Shown: positions 19,354 to 28,798, numbered from the stretch's first letter. The stretch is 64,000 nucleotides of DNA from Paraburkholderia sp. IMGN_8 (GCF_038050405.1 NZ_CP150900.1:3596001-3660000); one strand, 5' to 3'. Numbers and translations are program-made. Notes: a model not told the origin generated them from the sequence alone.

Positions 19354-21891
19354 ATGTCACTGACAAAAGACTGGGCAACGGAATGCAGGCATCCGTCTCC
19401 CAATGTACTGTTTGCGCTCCCTAACGCAATCTATTTCCTGTTGAAGTTCCGGTCTGACCTTGCGTCCTTTGAACACCAGACCATTGAAGGCCGGATAACG
19501 CTGTATTTCTGGTGGAAGGCTTACGGCGAGCGCGACTATCCGGATTTCGAGTGGGTTCTCGGTAAATCGGAGGTCGCGTATGTAAAGCAATTGGATGCAG
19601 AGGCGCTGATCGACAAGTATCCGCGTGCAATCAGTTTTTGGCTTGCCGGCAATGGCCCAGACATTCTGGATGACAAGGCCCTGCTTGAAGCATTGCTTAA
19701 GAGCGATCTGGCGATCGGGCCCACCCGTGCCCGACTGCCACGCTTCATGACGCTCCTCGTCAACGCGCGAGCGGATTTGCGCACTCATATTGATCTTGGA
19801 TCCTTTTCGGGGCAACTGGCCGCGTTAAGCTGGTGGGAAACACATGGTCAGTTTGAATATCCCCGGCTGTCATGGTCACCCAATCCAGTATGGGATAGCC
19901 TGAACGAATTGGGCGGCGAGCAGAACGCAACCCTGATCGGCGTTCCGGCATTCCTCGAACTGCTCGTGAACAGCCGCCATGATTTACGCGCCAGCCTGGA
20001 CATGACAACGTTCGCAGGACGCTTTGGCGCATTGATCTGGTGGGACGAGCACGGGAAATTCGAGTACCCGAGGCTGGTCTGGCAAACTTCGCCCGTCATT
20101 CACCAGTTGAACCAGATTGTGCGCGACGAGAAGGGGACACTGATCGATGTTCCGCGTTTTCTCGCGCCACTCGTCAGCAGCAGACCGGACCTGAGCCGCG
20201 AGATCGATCTCGATAGCTTTCATGGCCGATTCGCCATGCTCCTCTGGTGGGATGTGCATGGCAAGCGCGAATACCGGCGCCTCGACTGGCCGACGGCCAA
20301 GATATTCGACCGGCTCAATGAACTCGATGACGGGGACAAGCAGGGACTTTTCCGTGTACCGCATTTTCTGCCGCTTCTGGTCAGGAGCCGATCGGATCTG
20401 CAATCACTATTTGATCTCGATACGTTTCGGGGCCGGCTGGATGCGATGAATTGGTGGATCGGATCCGGCCAACGGGAATATCCGAGTCTTCAATGGAAAC
20501 TCCAGGAAAGTCTGAACGACCTGATGCGAATGGAGTTAACACCTCCGACAGCAATGGCACTGCCTCGGCTCCTGCTCTCGATCCGTGAAAGCAGGCCGGA
20601 TCTGGCCGCGGCCTTCGACATCGGAACCACGAAGGGTGCGTTGGCACTGATCTCGTGGTGGCACACCTCCGGCAGAGGCGAGTATCCACAGCTCCGGCAC
20701 CTTCGCGTAATGCCGACCGAGATCCGGGAGCAGGCCTTCAATGCGATCAAGCCTGAACAGGCGAGCATGCTGACACGGCCGTTTGGTGTGAATATTGTGG
20801 GTTTTCCTCAAGGCGTGCTTGGGCTAGGCGAGGACGCTCGGATGGCCGCGCAGGCAATACAACTCGGCGGTTTCGACGTCGCACTAATCAATGCACCCAT
20901 GAGCGGGCCGCCACGAATTGATACGTCGGTCGACCATCTGCTGCGCGACGACCTCGCCTACCAGGTCAGTCTGTTCTGCCTTCCGCCGCCCGAGATGGTG
21001 CGGCTGACGCTCGAAGGCGGCCGTCGACTCATTGAGTCAGATACCTACAAGATTGGCGCCTGGCCGTGGGAGTTGCCTCACTGGCCGAGTGCGTTCGGGC
21101 AATCCCACGAGTTCGTTGACGAGATCTGGGCCCAAAGCCGCTTCGTGGAGGCCGTGTATGCAAGGCTTGGTCGGACCAAAGTGCGGCACATGCCCATGGC
21201 TGTGGTCATTCCAACGCCGCAAACGACTGACCGCAAGCGCTTTCGCCTTCCCGACGACGATTTCCTGTTCTATCTGATGTTCGACGGAAATTCCTGGCTG
21301 ACACGAAAGAATCCCGTGGCAGGGATCATGGCATTCAAACAAGCCTTCGCGAAGGAGACAAGCGGCGTCGGCCTGGTCATCAAGGCGATGAACGCTCGCG
21401 ACGACGATCCGACCTGGCGGCAGGTCCGCGAACTGGCGGCAGCAGACGATCGTATCCATATCGTCTCCGAGCGGCTGAATCGGCAGGACACCATTGATTT
21501 CATGGCCTGCTGCAACGCCTACATTTCGCTGCATCGAAGCGAAGGCTTCGGTCGTGTCATTGCAGAGGCGATGGCGTTGGGTCAGCCTGTCGTCGCAACC
21601 AATTTCTCGGGTAACGTGGATTTTTGCGACGAGCAGACAGCGTTCCTTGTCGACGGCGAGTTGGTTCCGCTGCGCCCCGGAGACTATTTGTTCCACGAAG
21701 GACAATACTGGTGTGATCCTGACGTAGGGATTGCTGCCAGCCAGATTGCCCGGGCGTTCGGCGACGCAGACCTGCGCGAGCGTATTGCCAAGGCCGGTCG
21801 CGCACGCATCGAAAGAGACCATTCGATGGCGGCGGTGGCACGCGCATATGCGCAGCGCCTGGACGAAATTCGAAAGGCGGTCGGACGATGA
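19354..21891 (+). CDS. GT4 glycosyltransferase with N-terminal 69-residue repeat array
   Basis: 845 residues. Residues about 22-465 consist of tandem units with the pattern (L/V)P-x-F-L-x-x-L-V-x-S-R-x-D-L, then D-x-x-x-F-x-G-R, then W-W-x-x-H/S-G-x-x-E-Y-P-x-L-x-W. The WW pairs are at residues 53, 160, 229, 298, 367 and 435, so the last five are 69, 69, 69 and 68 apart. Residues about 478-845 form a GT-B domain with NIVGFPQGVLGLGEDARMAA, ISLHRSEGFGRVIAEAMALG and a GRARIERDHS tail. The array may be a protein- or glycan-binding solenoid that positions the catalytic domain; that is inference. The last four bases overlap the next gene. Confidence 0.85.
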   Translation: MSLTKDWATECRHPSPNVLFALPNAIYFLLKFRSDLASFEHQTIEGRITLYFWWKAYGERDYPDFEWVLGKSEVAYVKQLDAEALIDKYPRAISFWLAGNGPDILDDKALLEALLKSDLAIGPTRARLPRFMTLLVNARADLRTHIDLGSFSGQLAALSWWETHGQFEYPRLSWSPNPVWDSLNELGGEQNATLIGVPAFLELLVNSRHDLRASLDMTTFAGRFGALIWWDEHGKFEYPRLVWQTSPVIHQLNQIVRDEKGTLIDVPRFLAPLVSSRPDLSREIDLDSFHGRFAMLLWWDVHGKREYRRLDWPTAKIFDRLNELDDGDKQGLFRVPHFLPLLVRSRSDLQSLFDLDTFRGRLDAMNWWIGSGQREYPSLQWKLQESLNDLMRMELTPPTAMALPRLLLSIRESRPDLAAAFDIGTTKGALALISWWHTSGRGEYPQLRHLRVMPTEIREQAFNAIKPEQASMLTRPFGVNIVGFPQGVLGLGEDARMAAQAIQLGGFDVALINAPMSGPPRIDTSVDHLLRDDLAYQVSLFCLPPPEMVRLTLEGGRRLIESDTYKIGAWPWELPHWPSAFGQSHEFVDEIWAQSRFVEAVYARLGRTKVRHMPMAVVIPTPQTTDRKRFRLPDDDFLFYLMFDGNSWLTRKNPVAGIMAFKQAFAKETSGVGLVIKAMNARDDDPTWRQVRELAAADDRIHIVSERLNRQDTIDFMACCNAYISLHRSEGFGRVIAEAMALGQPVVATNFSGNVDFCDEQTAFLVDGELVPLRPGDYLFHEGQYWCDPDVGIAASQIARAFGDADLRERIAKAGRARIERDHSMAAVARAYAQRLDEIRKAVGR
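19735..20748 (+). repeat. Five clear tandem protein-level repeats (69 codons each)
   Basis: Units run approximately 19735-19938, 19942-20148, 20149-20355, 20356-20559 and 20560-20748. A more diverged unit at about 19417-19611 precedes them, followed by a partial spacer unit. The repetition is obvious in protein (WW...G...EYP...W) but the DNA has diverged, so it is not a recent slippage array. Confidence 0.85.
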
Positions 21892-22955
21892 GACTGCTGA
21901 TCTGTGCACCAGACATCTTCGAAGGCGATGCCGTCGGCAACCACTGCCTTGGGCTGGCTACCATGGCAGCGCATTCAGGGTGGAATGCGCTAGCGTACGC
22001 CCAGCGCTTCGATACTTCGATATCGCATGTGCAGCCAATTGAATCGCTTTTTTCGGAGGTGACAAGCGAGGATCTTCTGTACGTCAGTTATTCAATTGTC
22101 GACCCACTCCTCGATCGGCTACTTGCCTTGCCGTGCAGAAAGATTTGTTATTTCCACGGGGTCACCGACCCCGCCTTGTTGCGTGAATTCGAGCCGGTGA
22201 CGGCCGACCTTTGCGAGCAGGCATTTTCGCAATTGCCGCGGCTGGCAGGATTTGATGTCATCGTCGCCAACTCGATGCATGTGGCTCACGACCTCGCACC
22301 CTATGTCGACGTTTCGAGTATCGTTGTCATCCCCCCCGTCTTCGAAAGTTTGCCGACATTTGGGGACAACGCGATTGCACACCGCAATCCGAATACGTTC
22401 AACATGCTGGTGCTTGGCCGCGTTGTGCCGCACAAGCGAGTGGAAGATGCCATCGAGGTATTCGCGCGCGTTGTCGAGGGAGGTGTCGACGCCACGATGA
22501 CGATCGTCGGCAGCATGCCGAATTACGATTACAGCAAATACCTGCTCAAACGCGCACGCGCGCTTGGGATACTGACACGTATCGATTTCACGGGAATGGT
22601 CGACGATGCAGATCTGCTGTCGAGTTATGACCGCGCTTCGCTGCTGCTTTCGATGAGCCGCCATGAGGGCTTCTGCATTCCCGCGCTCGAGGCAATGCAC
22701 CGCGGCATTCCCGCGGTGGTGCGGGCCGGCCATGCTGCCGCTGAAGTGGTAAATGATGCCGGACTAGTCATCAACGAACGCGAGACAGCGGGCCAGATAG
22801 CCGATCAGATTATCGCGCTGCGCAATGATGCCTCCCGTTGGGACGCATTGACACAGCGCGCGCGCGCGCGTGCGGGCGTCCTGTTGGAACGAACGTCTTG
22901 GCGGCATTGGGCGGAGGTGTTCGACTGTGCTCTTCGAGGGACCGACACGCCATGA
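21888..22955 (+). CDS. Glycosyltransferase family 4
   Basis: 355 residues. The N-terminus MRLLICAPDIFEGDAVGNHCLGLATMA and the mid-chain CYFHGVTDP give the acceptor domain; NMLVLGRVVPHKRVEDAIEVFARV and MSRHEGFCIPALEAMHRGIPAVVR give the nucleotide-sugar domain with the E-x7-E motif. It starts in an ATGA overlap with the repeat-containing GT and its own stop again overlaps an ATG (22952), so this stretch is one translationally coupled mRNA. Donor and linkage unknown. Confidence 0.85.
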   Translation: MRLLICAPDIFEGDAVGNHCLGLATMAAHSGWNALAYAQRFDTSISHVQPIESLFSEVTSEDLLYVSYSIVDPLLDRLLALPCRKICYFHGVTDPALLREFEPVTADLCEQAFSQLPRLAGFDVIVANSMHVAHDLAPYVDVSSIVVIPPVFESLPTFGDNAIAHRNPNTFNMLVLGRVVPHKRVEDAIEVFARVVEGGVDATMTIVGSMPNYDYSKYLLKRARALGILTRIDFTGMVDDADLLSSYDRASLLLSMSRHEGFCIPALEAMHRGIPAVVRAGHAAAEVVNDAGLVINERETAGQIADQIIALRNDASRWDALTQRARARAGVLLERTSWRHWAEVFDCALRGTDTP

Positions 22956-23080
22956 GTGTTTTGCTGAGCGGCTTCAACAGTCAACCGGAATTCCTCCACA
23001 CGCAGGATGCGTCACACGCAAACGAAGTCCTTCTGCGCGCAAGCGATTCTGTTTGGCAAGCCGTACTTGTCGTACGCTGA
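22952..23080 (+). CDS. Possible 42-residue small ORF
   Basis: An ATG at 22952 overlaps the preceding stop (ATGA), as at real junctions in this operon, and opens a 42-codon frame ending 18 bases before the next GT start. The product is hydrophilic, without a membrane segment or a recognised motif. It may be a short coupled peptide, a remnant of a deleted gene, or chance. Confidence 0.25.
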   Translation: MSVLLSGFNSQPEFLHTQDASHANEVLLRASDSVWQAVLVVR

Positions 23081-23098
23081 CGCAACGGGGAGAAACGC

Positions 23099-24082
23099 AT
23101 GACCGGGCTTAAATTCATTCTGACAACGTATAGCACCGCGTTTACCGTCAGTGGTGGCGGCGAATCAGAACTCGTGCAGGTTGCCGAAATCCTCAAGGCG
23201 TCCGGCGTCCATACCGACATCTACGGCATCGGTAGCCGTCCGCTTAACTTCTACGATGGCGTGATTCATTTCTCGGTGCATGCCGACAGCCACGCCATAT
23301 TGCGCGAAGCGGCAATCAGAAATAAGCGCATCTTCCTCTGGCCAAACGTCTGGTGGCTCGGCCCCATTCCGGCCAGTGAGGTCGAGCGTATTCAGGAAAT
23401 CACGCGTATCGCGCATAAGCTGTTATTCAAGTCCCACGCGGAACTCGAGAATTTTACGCAATACATCCCGGTGCCAGCGGAGAAAATCGAAGTCCTGCCC
23501 ACCTGCGTATCGAACCGCTTTCTGGCGCAGCCCGACAAAGATCTGCTATCGACGGTTTCAAATAGTACAGACTTCGCACTATGCCTGGGGCTGATCGAGC
23601 CGATCAAGAATCAGCTACAGACCATCAGAGCCTTGAATGAACTTCAGCTGGACGGGCTGTTCGTGGGAGGCGCACGCGACGACGACTATTATCGGCAATG
23701 CGTTGCGGAAGCTCATCCCGGCATCGCCTTCCTGCCGTTCATCCAACCTTGCAGCGCGCTGCTCCGGTCGATCATTGCCAACTGCAATGTGATGGTTGAG
23801 CCGAGTATCGATCCGCCTGGCCGATCGAGCCTGGAAGGCGCCATCATGCAGAAACCCTTGGTCATGTCCGACGGCCCCTGGCAGCGCGAGCATTTTGAAA
23901 ACGGTGTCTGGTACACGGCGACGGACTCCGTGAGCGCAATTGCCTCTGCGATTGCGGGCGCGATCAATGACACCGACCGGGACGCAAAAGTAGCAGCGAC
24001 TTACGACCGCGTGATGGCACGTCATTCGGCATCGATCATCGGCCCGCAAATCGCTGAACTGCTTGCACGGGAAAGTATTTGA
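23099..24082 (+). CDS. Glycosyltransferase family 4 (divergent)
   Basis: 327 residues, GT-B-like. The N-terminal FILTTYSTAFTVSGGGESELVQVAEIL loop parallels the GT at 16225. The C-terminal half has FALCLGLIEPIKNQLQTIRAL and EPSIDPPGRSSLEGAIMQKPLVM, where the usual EG..EA motif is replaced by a PPGRSSLEGA version. The start at 23099 has a GGGAGA ribosome binding site at about 23088-23093. It is followed almost immediately (1 bp) by the next GT. Substrate unknown; the motif deviation makes family placement slightly less certain. Confidence 0.78.
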   Translation: MTGLKFILTTYSTAFTVSGGGESELVQVAEILKASGVHTDIYGIGSRPLNFYDGVIHFSVHADSHAILREAAIRNKRIFLWPNVWWLGPIPASEVERIQEITRIAHKLLFKSHAELENFTQYIPVPAEKIEVLPTCVSNRFLAQPDKDLLSTVSNSTDFALCLGLIEPIKNQLQTIRALNELQLDGLFVGGARDDDYYRQCVAEAHPGIAFLPFIQPCSALLRSIIANCNVMVEPSIDPPGRSSLEGAIMQKPLVMSDGPWQREHFENGVWYTATDSVSAIASAIAGAINDTDRDAKVAATYDRVMARHSASIIGPQIAELLARESI

Positions 24083-24083
24083 A

Positions 24084-25139
24084 ATGCCGAAGATTCCGCG
24101 TCTATTAGTTGTTCAGCGAATCTCGCTCTCCCACGACAGATTGATGTCGCGTTCGATTGCTGCCCGCTTTGGCCCGCTTCTGAACTATATGGCTAACAAC
24201 GGGATGCTCGAATGGGAAGAGATCGTTGAAAGCGACGTGACCGTTGGACAGTTGCGGCGTTTCGATGCCGTGCTGTTCAACAAGCATAGTTCGAACCGCG
24301 CCACCGATGTGATGCGTATGGCCAACGACCTCGGCCTGCGCACCATCTACGATATGGACGACTGGATCATCGACTTGCCGATGTACAGCGTCACCGATCT
24401 GAACGACGACTTGCTGGCAAATATCACCTGGCTTATCCGGCAGGCGTCGATTGCCACGGTCTCGAACGACACCCTGCGAAACAAGTTGCGCCGGATCAGG
24501 CCGTCGGTTGTAGTCATCCCCAACGGCTTCGATCACCAGGCGCTTCCGTCCGACCCATCGAGCTGGCGCGAAGCGAACCCGCCGAAGATTCTGTTCTCGA
24601 ACACGGATGGCATCAAGCTCGTCCAATTCAGAAAGGAATTTTTCAAGGTCGTTGTCGATTTCTTGCAGCGTCACCCTGATGTCGCGTTTGAATTCTGGGG
24701 TGACGGATTCCCCGAGATGTCGCGAATTCCGCGGCTGGTGTCGAAGGGCTTTCTGGAAAATTCGGCGTATAAGGCGGCTATCCGGGATGCGGGCTATATG
24801 TTTTCGATCGTGCCGCTAGGCGGACGTGAGGATCCCGATGCGCTGTTCTTTAACAGCTGCAAATCGTGCATCAAGTACATCGATTACGGCAGTCTCGGTA
24901 TCCCCGGCATCTATTCGCGATCTCCCGTGTACGAGGACGCGGTCTCGCACGGCGATACTGGCCTTCTGGTGAATAACACGGCCGAAGAGTGGGCCAGCGC
25001 GATGGAGGAGTTGTACCAGGATCAGCAACTGCGCAATTCGTTGCGGCTGAAAGCTTACGTCGACGCTCGTGAACGGTTCGGCCTCGCCGGACCGGCGAAG
25101 ACCTTCCTCGAACTCGTGACCGGCGAGAATCCGGTCTAA
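24084..25139 (+). CDS. Glycosyltransferase, GT4-like
   Basis: 351 residues. The opening LLVVQRISLSHDRLMSRSIAARF, the YDMDDWIIDLP segment (about residue 95) and the second-domain VVVIPNGFDHQALP and FEFWGDGFPEMSRIPRL are typical of GT4-like enzymes in LPS and S-layer glycan loci. The C-terminal SLGIPGIYSRSPVYEDAV..GDTGLLVNN segment corresponds to the donor-binding region. The ATG at 24084 is preferred to a TTG at 24063 that overlaps the upstream gene. It precedes a histidine phosphatase gene in the same operon. Confidence 0.78.
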   Translation: MPKIPRLLVVQRISLSHDRLMSRSIAARFGPLLNYMANNGMLEWEEIVESDVTVGQLRRFDAVLFNKHSSNRATDVMRMANDLGLRTIYDMDDWIIDLPMYSVTDLNDDLLANITWLIRQASIATVSNDTLRNKLRRIRPSVVVIPNGFDHQALPSDPSSWREANPPKILFSNTDGIKLVQFRKEFFKVVVDFLQRHPDVAFEFWGDGFPEMSRIPRLVSKGFLENSAYKAAIRDAGYMFSIVPLGGREDPDALFFNSCKSCIKYIDYGSLGIPGIYSRSPVYEDAVSHGDTGLLVNNTAEEWASAMEELYQDQQLRNSLRLKAYVDARERFGLAGPAKTFLELVTGENPV

Positions 25140-25154
25140 ACGGGACACACCGAC

Positions 25155-25748
25155 ATGGATCTCTTATTGATCAGGCACGGCCAATCGGTCGCCAACGCCA
25201 AAGGATTGCTGATTTCGACCGACAGGGACGGGCTGACCGACCTTGGCAAAACCCAATCGATCAATCTCGCCGCTACGCTCGAACGATTTGCCTTCCAGCC
25301 ATCGCAGATTTATTGCAGTCCATGGGCACGCGCACGTCAGACCGCTGAACTGCTTTTCGGCGAGTCGACGCCGATGACGTTCGACGCACGGCTTGCAGAG
25401 ACTCATCCAGGTATATACGGATCGTGGCTCGAGACGGATTTCAATCAAGCCTTTCCGGACTTCAACAAGAACATTAGAAATCAGTACGAACAAGGCGAAT
25501 CGCATCTGCAAATGGCCGAGCGAGTACAAGGGTGGGTCGATTCCGAGGTGCAGCCCCAAGTTCAGAAAGCCGGCCTGATGGTTGCTGTCGCACATGGCGG
25601 CCCGATTAGCGTAGTGCTGCAACACCTTCTTGGAGTTCCGATCGAAACGCACTATCCCAGCTTCACCGTGCCGAATGCGTCATTTACCTACCTGAAGTGG
25701 CGCGCGGACCTGAACCGTTACTGTCTCGAGCGTGCAGGTCACGTATGA
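25155..25748 (+). CDS. Histidine phosphatase superfamily protein
   Basis: 197 residues with the phosphohistidine motif LLLIRHGQSVANAKG at residues 3-17, the SPWARARQTAELL segment with a second Arg, and the late catalytic VAVAHGGPISVVL. These enzymes remove phosphate from sugar phosphates or phosphoproteins. In a GT operon it could dephosphorylate a sugar intermediate, as GmhB- or CobC-like proteins do elsewhere, but nothing in the sequence fixes the substrate. It overlaps the next gene by an ATGA junction. Confidence 0.88.
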   Translation: MDLLLIRHGQSVANAKGLLISTDRDGLTDLGKTQSINLAATLERFAFQPSQIYCSPWARARQTAELLFGESTPMTFDARLAETHPGIYGSWLETDFNQAFPDFNKNIRNQYEQGESHLQMAERVQGWVDSEVQPQVQKAGLMVAVAHGGPISVVLQHLLGVPIETHYPSFTVPNASFTYLKWRADLNRYCLERAGHV

Positions 25749-26623
25749 GCAAAACCGTTGCGATATTCGAACCGATCTACGCAGCAGAGCAGACGCTGAC
25801 CTGCGCTGAGTTTCTGCCGCTCGTACGAGCCGACAATTCGCGCCCCGAGTGGCGCGAGTTCAAGATTCTGATCGACATGTATCGCAACGGCGATCATCGC
25901 CGGCACGACTACACGGGACTCTTTTCGCCGAAATTCACGCTGAAATCGAAGATCTCCGGCGCCAGATTCCTTGAGTTCGTGCAGGGCCACCCCGATTCGG
26001 ATATCTGCTTTATCAATCCCTTTCCGCAACTCGCTTACTGGTCCTACAACGTGTGGATGCAAGGCGAGCAGGCGCACCCTGGCTTGACTGAGGCAACGCA
26101 AGCGCTGCTAGATGCAAGCGGCTTTGACTGGACTATCGCGGACACTCCGCGACACGGGCTTGCGTCGCTGGCCTACTGCAATTTCTGGGTGGGCTCGCAG
26201 CGGTTTTGGGACGAGTATGTCGGAGGAACATTGCTTCCGATTGCCGACTTTCTCGAAGCCAACCCGTCTCACGACGCAGCACGCGCCGTTATGCTGGACA
26301 CGACGCATACGGACCCTGCACCGTTCTTGCCCTTCATTGTCGAGCGACTGTTCAGCACTTATATTTCACTGCATCCTGAGATGTCCCGGGCGGCCTACCC
26401 GTTCAGCACGCAAGAGGTACGTGACTACTGCATCAACGACTTTGAAAAGCTATTGTTCGAGCGCATGCGGGCGAAAATTGATGAAGCAGACGCCACGGGG
26501 GTCTTCGGGCAGGAGCTAGTCGATCAGATGGGTACAGTCTGCGCTTTGTGGCAACAGCATTTTTTTGATTTCTATGCGACGCGACCGCATCCCCATACTG
26601 GACAGCCGGTTCGTCTGGACTGA
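25745..26623 (+). CDS. Unrecognised protein in the GT operon
   Basis: 292 residues, soluble, rich in aromatics, with no signal peptide or membrane segment. Features that stand out are GLFSPKFTLKSKISGARFLEF, INPFPQLAYWSYNVWMQGE and YCNFWVGSQRFWDEYVGG. The DxCFINPFP and WVGS stretches are reminiscent of nucleotide-sugar-handling folds, but I do not recognise the family. It is coupled to the phosphatase gene by ATGA and is the last gene of the 16225-26623 operon, so a role in glycan assembly or modification is likely by context only. Confidence 0.7.
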   Translation: MSKTVAIFEPIYAAEQTLTCAEFLPLVRADNSRPEWREFKILIDMYRNGDHRRHDYTGLFSPKFTLKSKISGARFLEFVQGHPDSDICFINPFPQLAYWSYNVWMQGEQAHPGLTEATQALLDASGFDWTIADTPRHGLASLAYCNFWVGSQRFWDEYVGGTLLPIADFLEANPSHDAARAVMLDTTHTDPAPFLPFIVERLFSTYISLHPEMSRAAYPFSTQEVRDYCINDFEKLLFERMRAKIDEADATGVFGQELVDQMGTVCALWQQHFFDFYATRPHPHTGQPVRLD

Positions 26624-26935
26624 ACGGTTGTTGCTTAAGGCTTCACGAACTGAGACTACAAGACAACGCTTTTTTTTGCGGGCTGCATCCAGAGATTTGG
26701 CATCCTTTACTACGCTGCCACACGCATTCACATTCCGGTAAGACGGTATCTCAAGGCGAATAACGAACGCTAATCACCTCGATCCCGCGGTCGTTCTCCG
26801 GTTGGCGCTTTCAGTGAGACAAGCACACACAACCGGGCCGTTTCGGCGGCCGCTTTGCTACAGATGCAACCTGTTTCAGTCCGTACGACAAGCGCCCCTT
26901 CCAGCGGCCCATAACTACGATTGACGAGAGGTACC
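26624..26935. other. Gap between GT operon and methyltransferase pseudogene
   Basis: 312 bases, visibly less GC-rich than the flanks in its first half, including an eight-T run near 26670. No gene, clear promoter or hairpin terminator is supported. Confidence 0.4.
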
Positions 26936-27664
26936 ATGCAATCGGCACCGATCCACCCAGACGACGACATGTTTCATGGCTCCCACGAGCATTACGCGTC
27001 GGTCGGCACTCAGATGGCAGATTTTGTTTCACATGCGGTCGAGCTTGCGAAAGGCGATTCACCAAACATTCTTGAACTGCCATGTGGTTACGGGCGGGTG
27101 ACACGCCACCTTGTCTCTCGATTCGACCCCAAGCGGATACACGTGGCCGACATCATGGTGCCATCCGTTGATTTCTGCGTAGAGAAATTTAGCGTCAAAG
27201 GTTACTACATTGTCGATCCAGTCTATGAGTTTCAGAATGTCCCTGAGGCATTCTTTAACGTTGCCGCGCTCGGATCGCTGATCACTCACTTGTCCGGACG
27301 GAATGCCCGGACAGTAATGAAGCACTTTTTCAAAAAGTTGAAAGCTGATGGGGTTGCAGTAGTCACGACGCATGGTGCGCGCTCACGCGAGATCCTGGAG
27401 ACAGTAGATTGCTACCAGATCGGAGACGCCGCGCGCGCACATTTGCTAACTAGCTAAGACGCAGGTGAGTTCGGATTCGTCAACTACATGCCCGACCATT
27501 CGCTCGAAGCCAAGACGGTCGATTACATCGGAGACAGCTACGGAATTGCCCTGATTCCGCATAACTGGGTGAGTGACGTCTGCGACGAGAATGGCCTGAC
27601 CATTCTCGAACATCGTCCTGGCGGATGGGACAACCATCAAGACGTGTTTTTTATCTCCCGCTGA
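26936..27664 (+). pseudogene. SAM-dependent methyltransferase interrupted by an in-frame stop
   Basis: The frame from ATG 26936 (GAGAGG ribosome binding site upstream) encodes a class I methyltransferase start with NILELPCGYGRVTRHLVSRF (SAM motif I) and LGSLITHLSGRNARTVMKHFF. A TAA at 27455-27457 ends it after 173 codons, but the same frame continues for 68 more codons to TGA 27662-27664 with sensible protein (GEFGFVNYMPDHSLE, SYGIALIPHNWV, GWDNHQDVFFISR), the expected C-terminal strands of such enzymes. This is a single nonsense change, most simply Tyr or Gln to stop, or a sequencing error. The 173-residue product lacks the last beta-strands and is probably inactive. Confidence 0.8.
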
Positions 27665-27898
27665 ATACGAAAGGTCGCCGAGGGTTGCGGGTCGGCCGGT
27701 TGGCTGCCTGCATGGCGACAGACAAATGCCGATAAGTAAAGCTGCTGCCAGAAAAAGCCACCTCGATTCTTTGCGCCCGCATTCCGAACCAATCACGATT
27801 CTTTTTGGTTAGATGTCGACTTCAGTCAGTGCAACACGGCTTCGGTTATGATTAACGCTCGGTAAGAATCTGGAAGACTTGCTTAACGCAGGAGTGCC

Positions 27899-28798
27899 AT
27901 GATTTCAGCGGACAGTTTTTTCCTCACCCGAAAGCAAAAGCTTCTCGCCGGCCTGGATCAGGAACATAGTCTCGGCCTGGAAATCGGGGCGCTATGCCGG
28001 CCGTTTCTTCTAAGAGACGACGGCCCCGTCATCTACGTCGATCACGCCAACACGCAAACGCTGCGTACCAAGTACAAAGACGACCCCAGCGTCGACGTAA
28101 ATGCTATCGTCGAAGTGGATGCCGTATGGGGCGCCGACACGCTTCAGCAAGCTCTGGGAGGAAAACGGGTCGACTATGTGGTTGCATCACATGTGATAGA
28201 GCATGTGCCGGATCTCATAGCGTGGTTGAGCGAGTTGCGTTCCATTCTGAATCCCGGCGGCGAGGTGCGGTTGATCGTACCGGACAAACGGTTCACATTC
28301 GACTATTTCCGCCAAGAGACCCACATCGCTTCGGTCCTGCACAGCAACCTGATACATGCACGGGTACCTCAACCTCAGATCCTAATCGACTACTGCATCA
28401 ACGTCGCCAAGGTGGATTGCGTCTCAGCCTGGAAGGCGCCTCTCGACCCTTTCTCAACCGAACGGCACCACGATCTCGAAACCGCATTGAATGTAGCGCG
28501 GGATTGTCTGGAAAACGGGGCGTATCACGACGTGCATTGCTGGGTTTTTTCGCCCCGCTCGTTTGCACGCCTCTTTCGTGAAATGGCGGAGTTCGACCTC
28601 ATCGACTTTGCCTGCGGCAACTTCTTCGACACCGATCGGAATGATATTGAGTTCTTTGTTTCGCTCCAGCCATCCGATGACAAATCTCACACCGTGAACA
28701 GTTGGCGCCGGATGGAAGCAGAAGCCGGCGACGATGTTCCCGGACGCCCGTTCTGGAAAACCAAGCGGGCGTTGCGATTCGCGCTCAAACGGGGTTGA
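27899..28798 (+). CDS. SAM-dependent methyltransferase
   Basis: 299 residues. The N-terminal LGLEIGALCRPFL corresponds to SAM motif I (a degenerate E-x-G-x-x version), VIYVDHANTQTLRTKY provides the acidic ribose-binding residue, and VDYVVASHVIEHVPDLIAWLSELRSILNPGGEVRLIVPDKR covers motifs II-III. The long C-terminal part (about residues 135-299) is variable. It may methylate a sugar or the end of the O-polysaccharide chain, as methyltransferases in ABC-exported O-antigens often do; this is inference. It is separated by 234 bases from the pseudogene. Confidence 0.85.
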   Translation: MISADSFFLTRKQKLLAGLDQEHSLGLEIGALCRPFLLRDDGPVIYVDHANTQTLRTKYKDDPSVDVNAIVEVDAVWGADTLQQALGGKRVDYVVASHVIEHVPDLIAWLSELRSILNPGGEVRLIVPDKRFTFDYFRQETHIASVLHSNLIHARVPQPQILIDYCINVAKVDCVSAWKAPLDPFSTERHHDLETALNVARDCLENGAYHDVHCWVFSPRSFARLFREMAEFDLIDFACGNFFDTDRNDIEFFVSLQPSDDKSHTVNSWRRMEAEAGDDVPGRPFWKTKRALRFALKRG

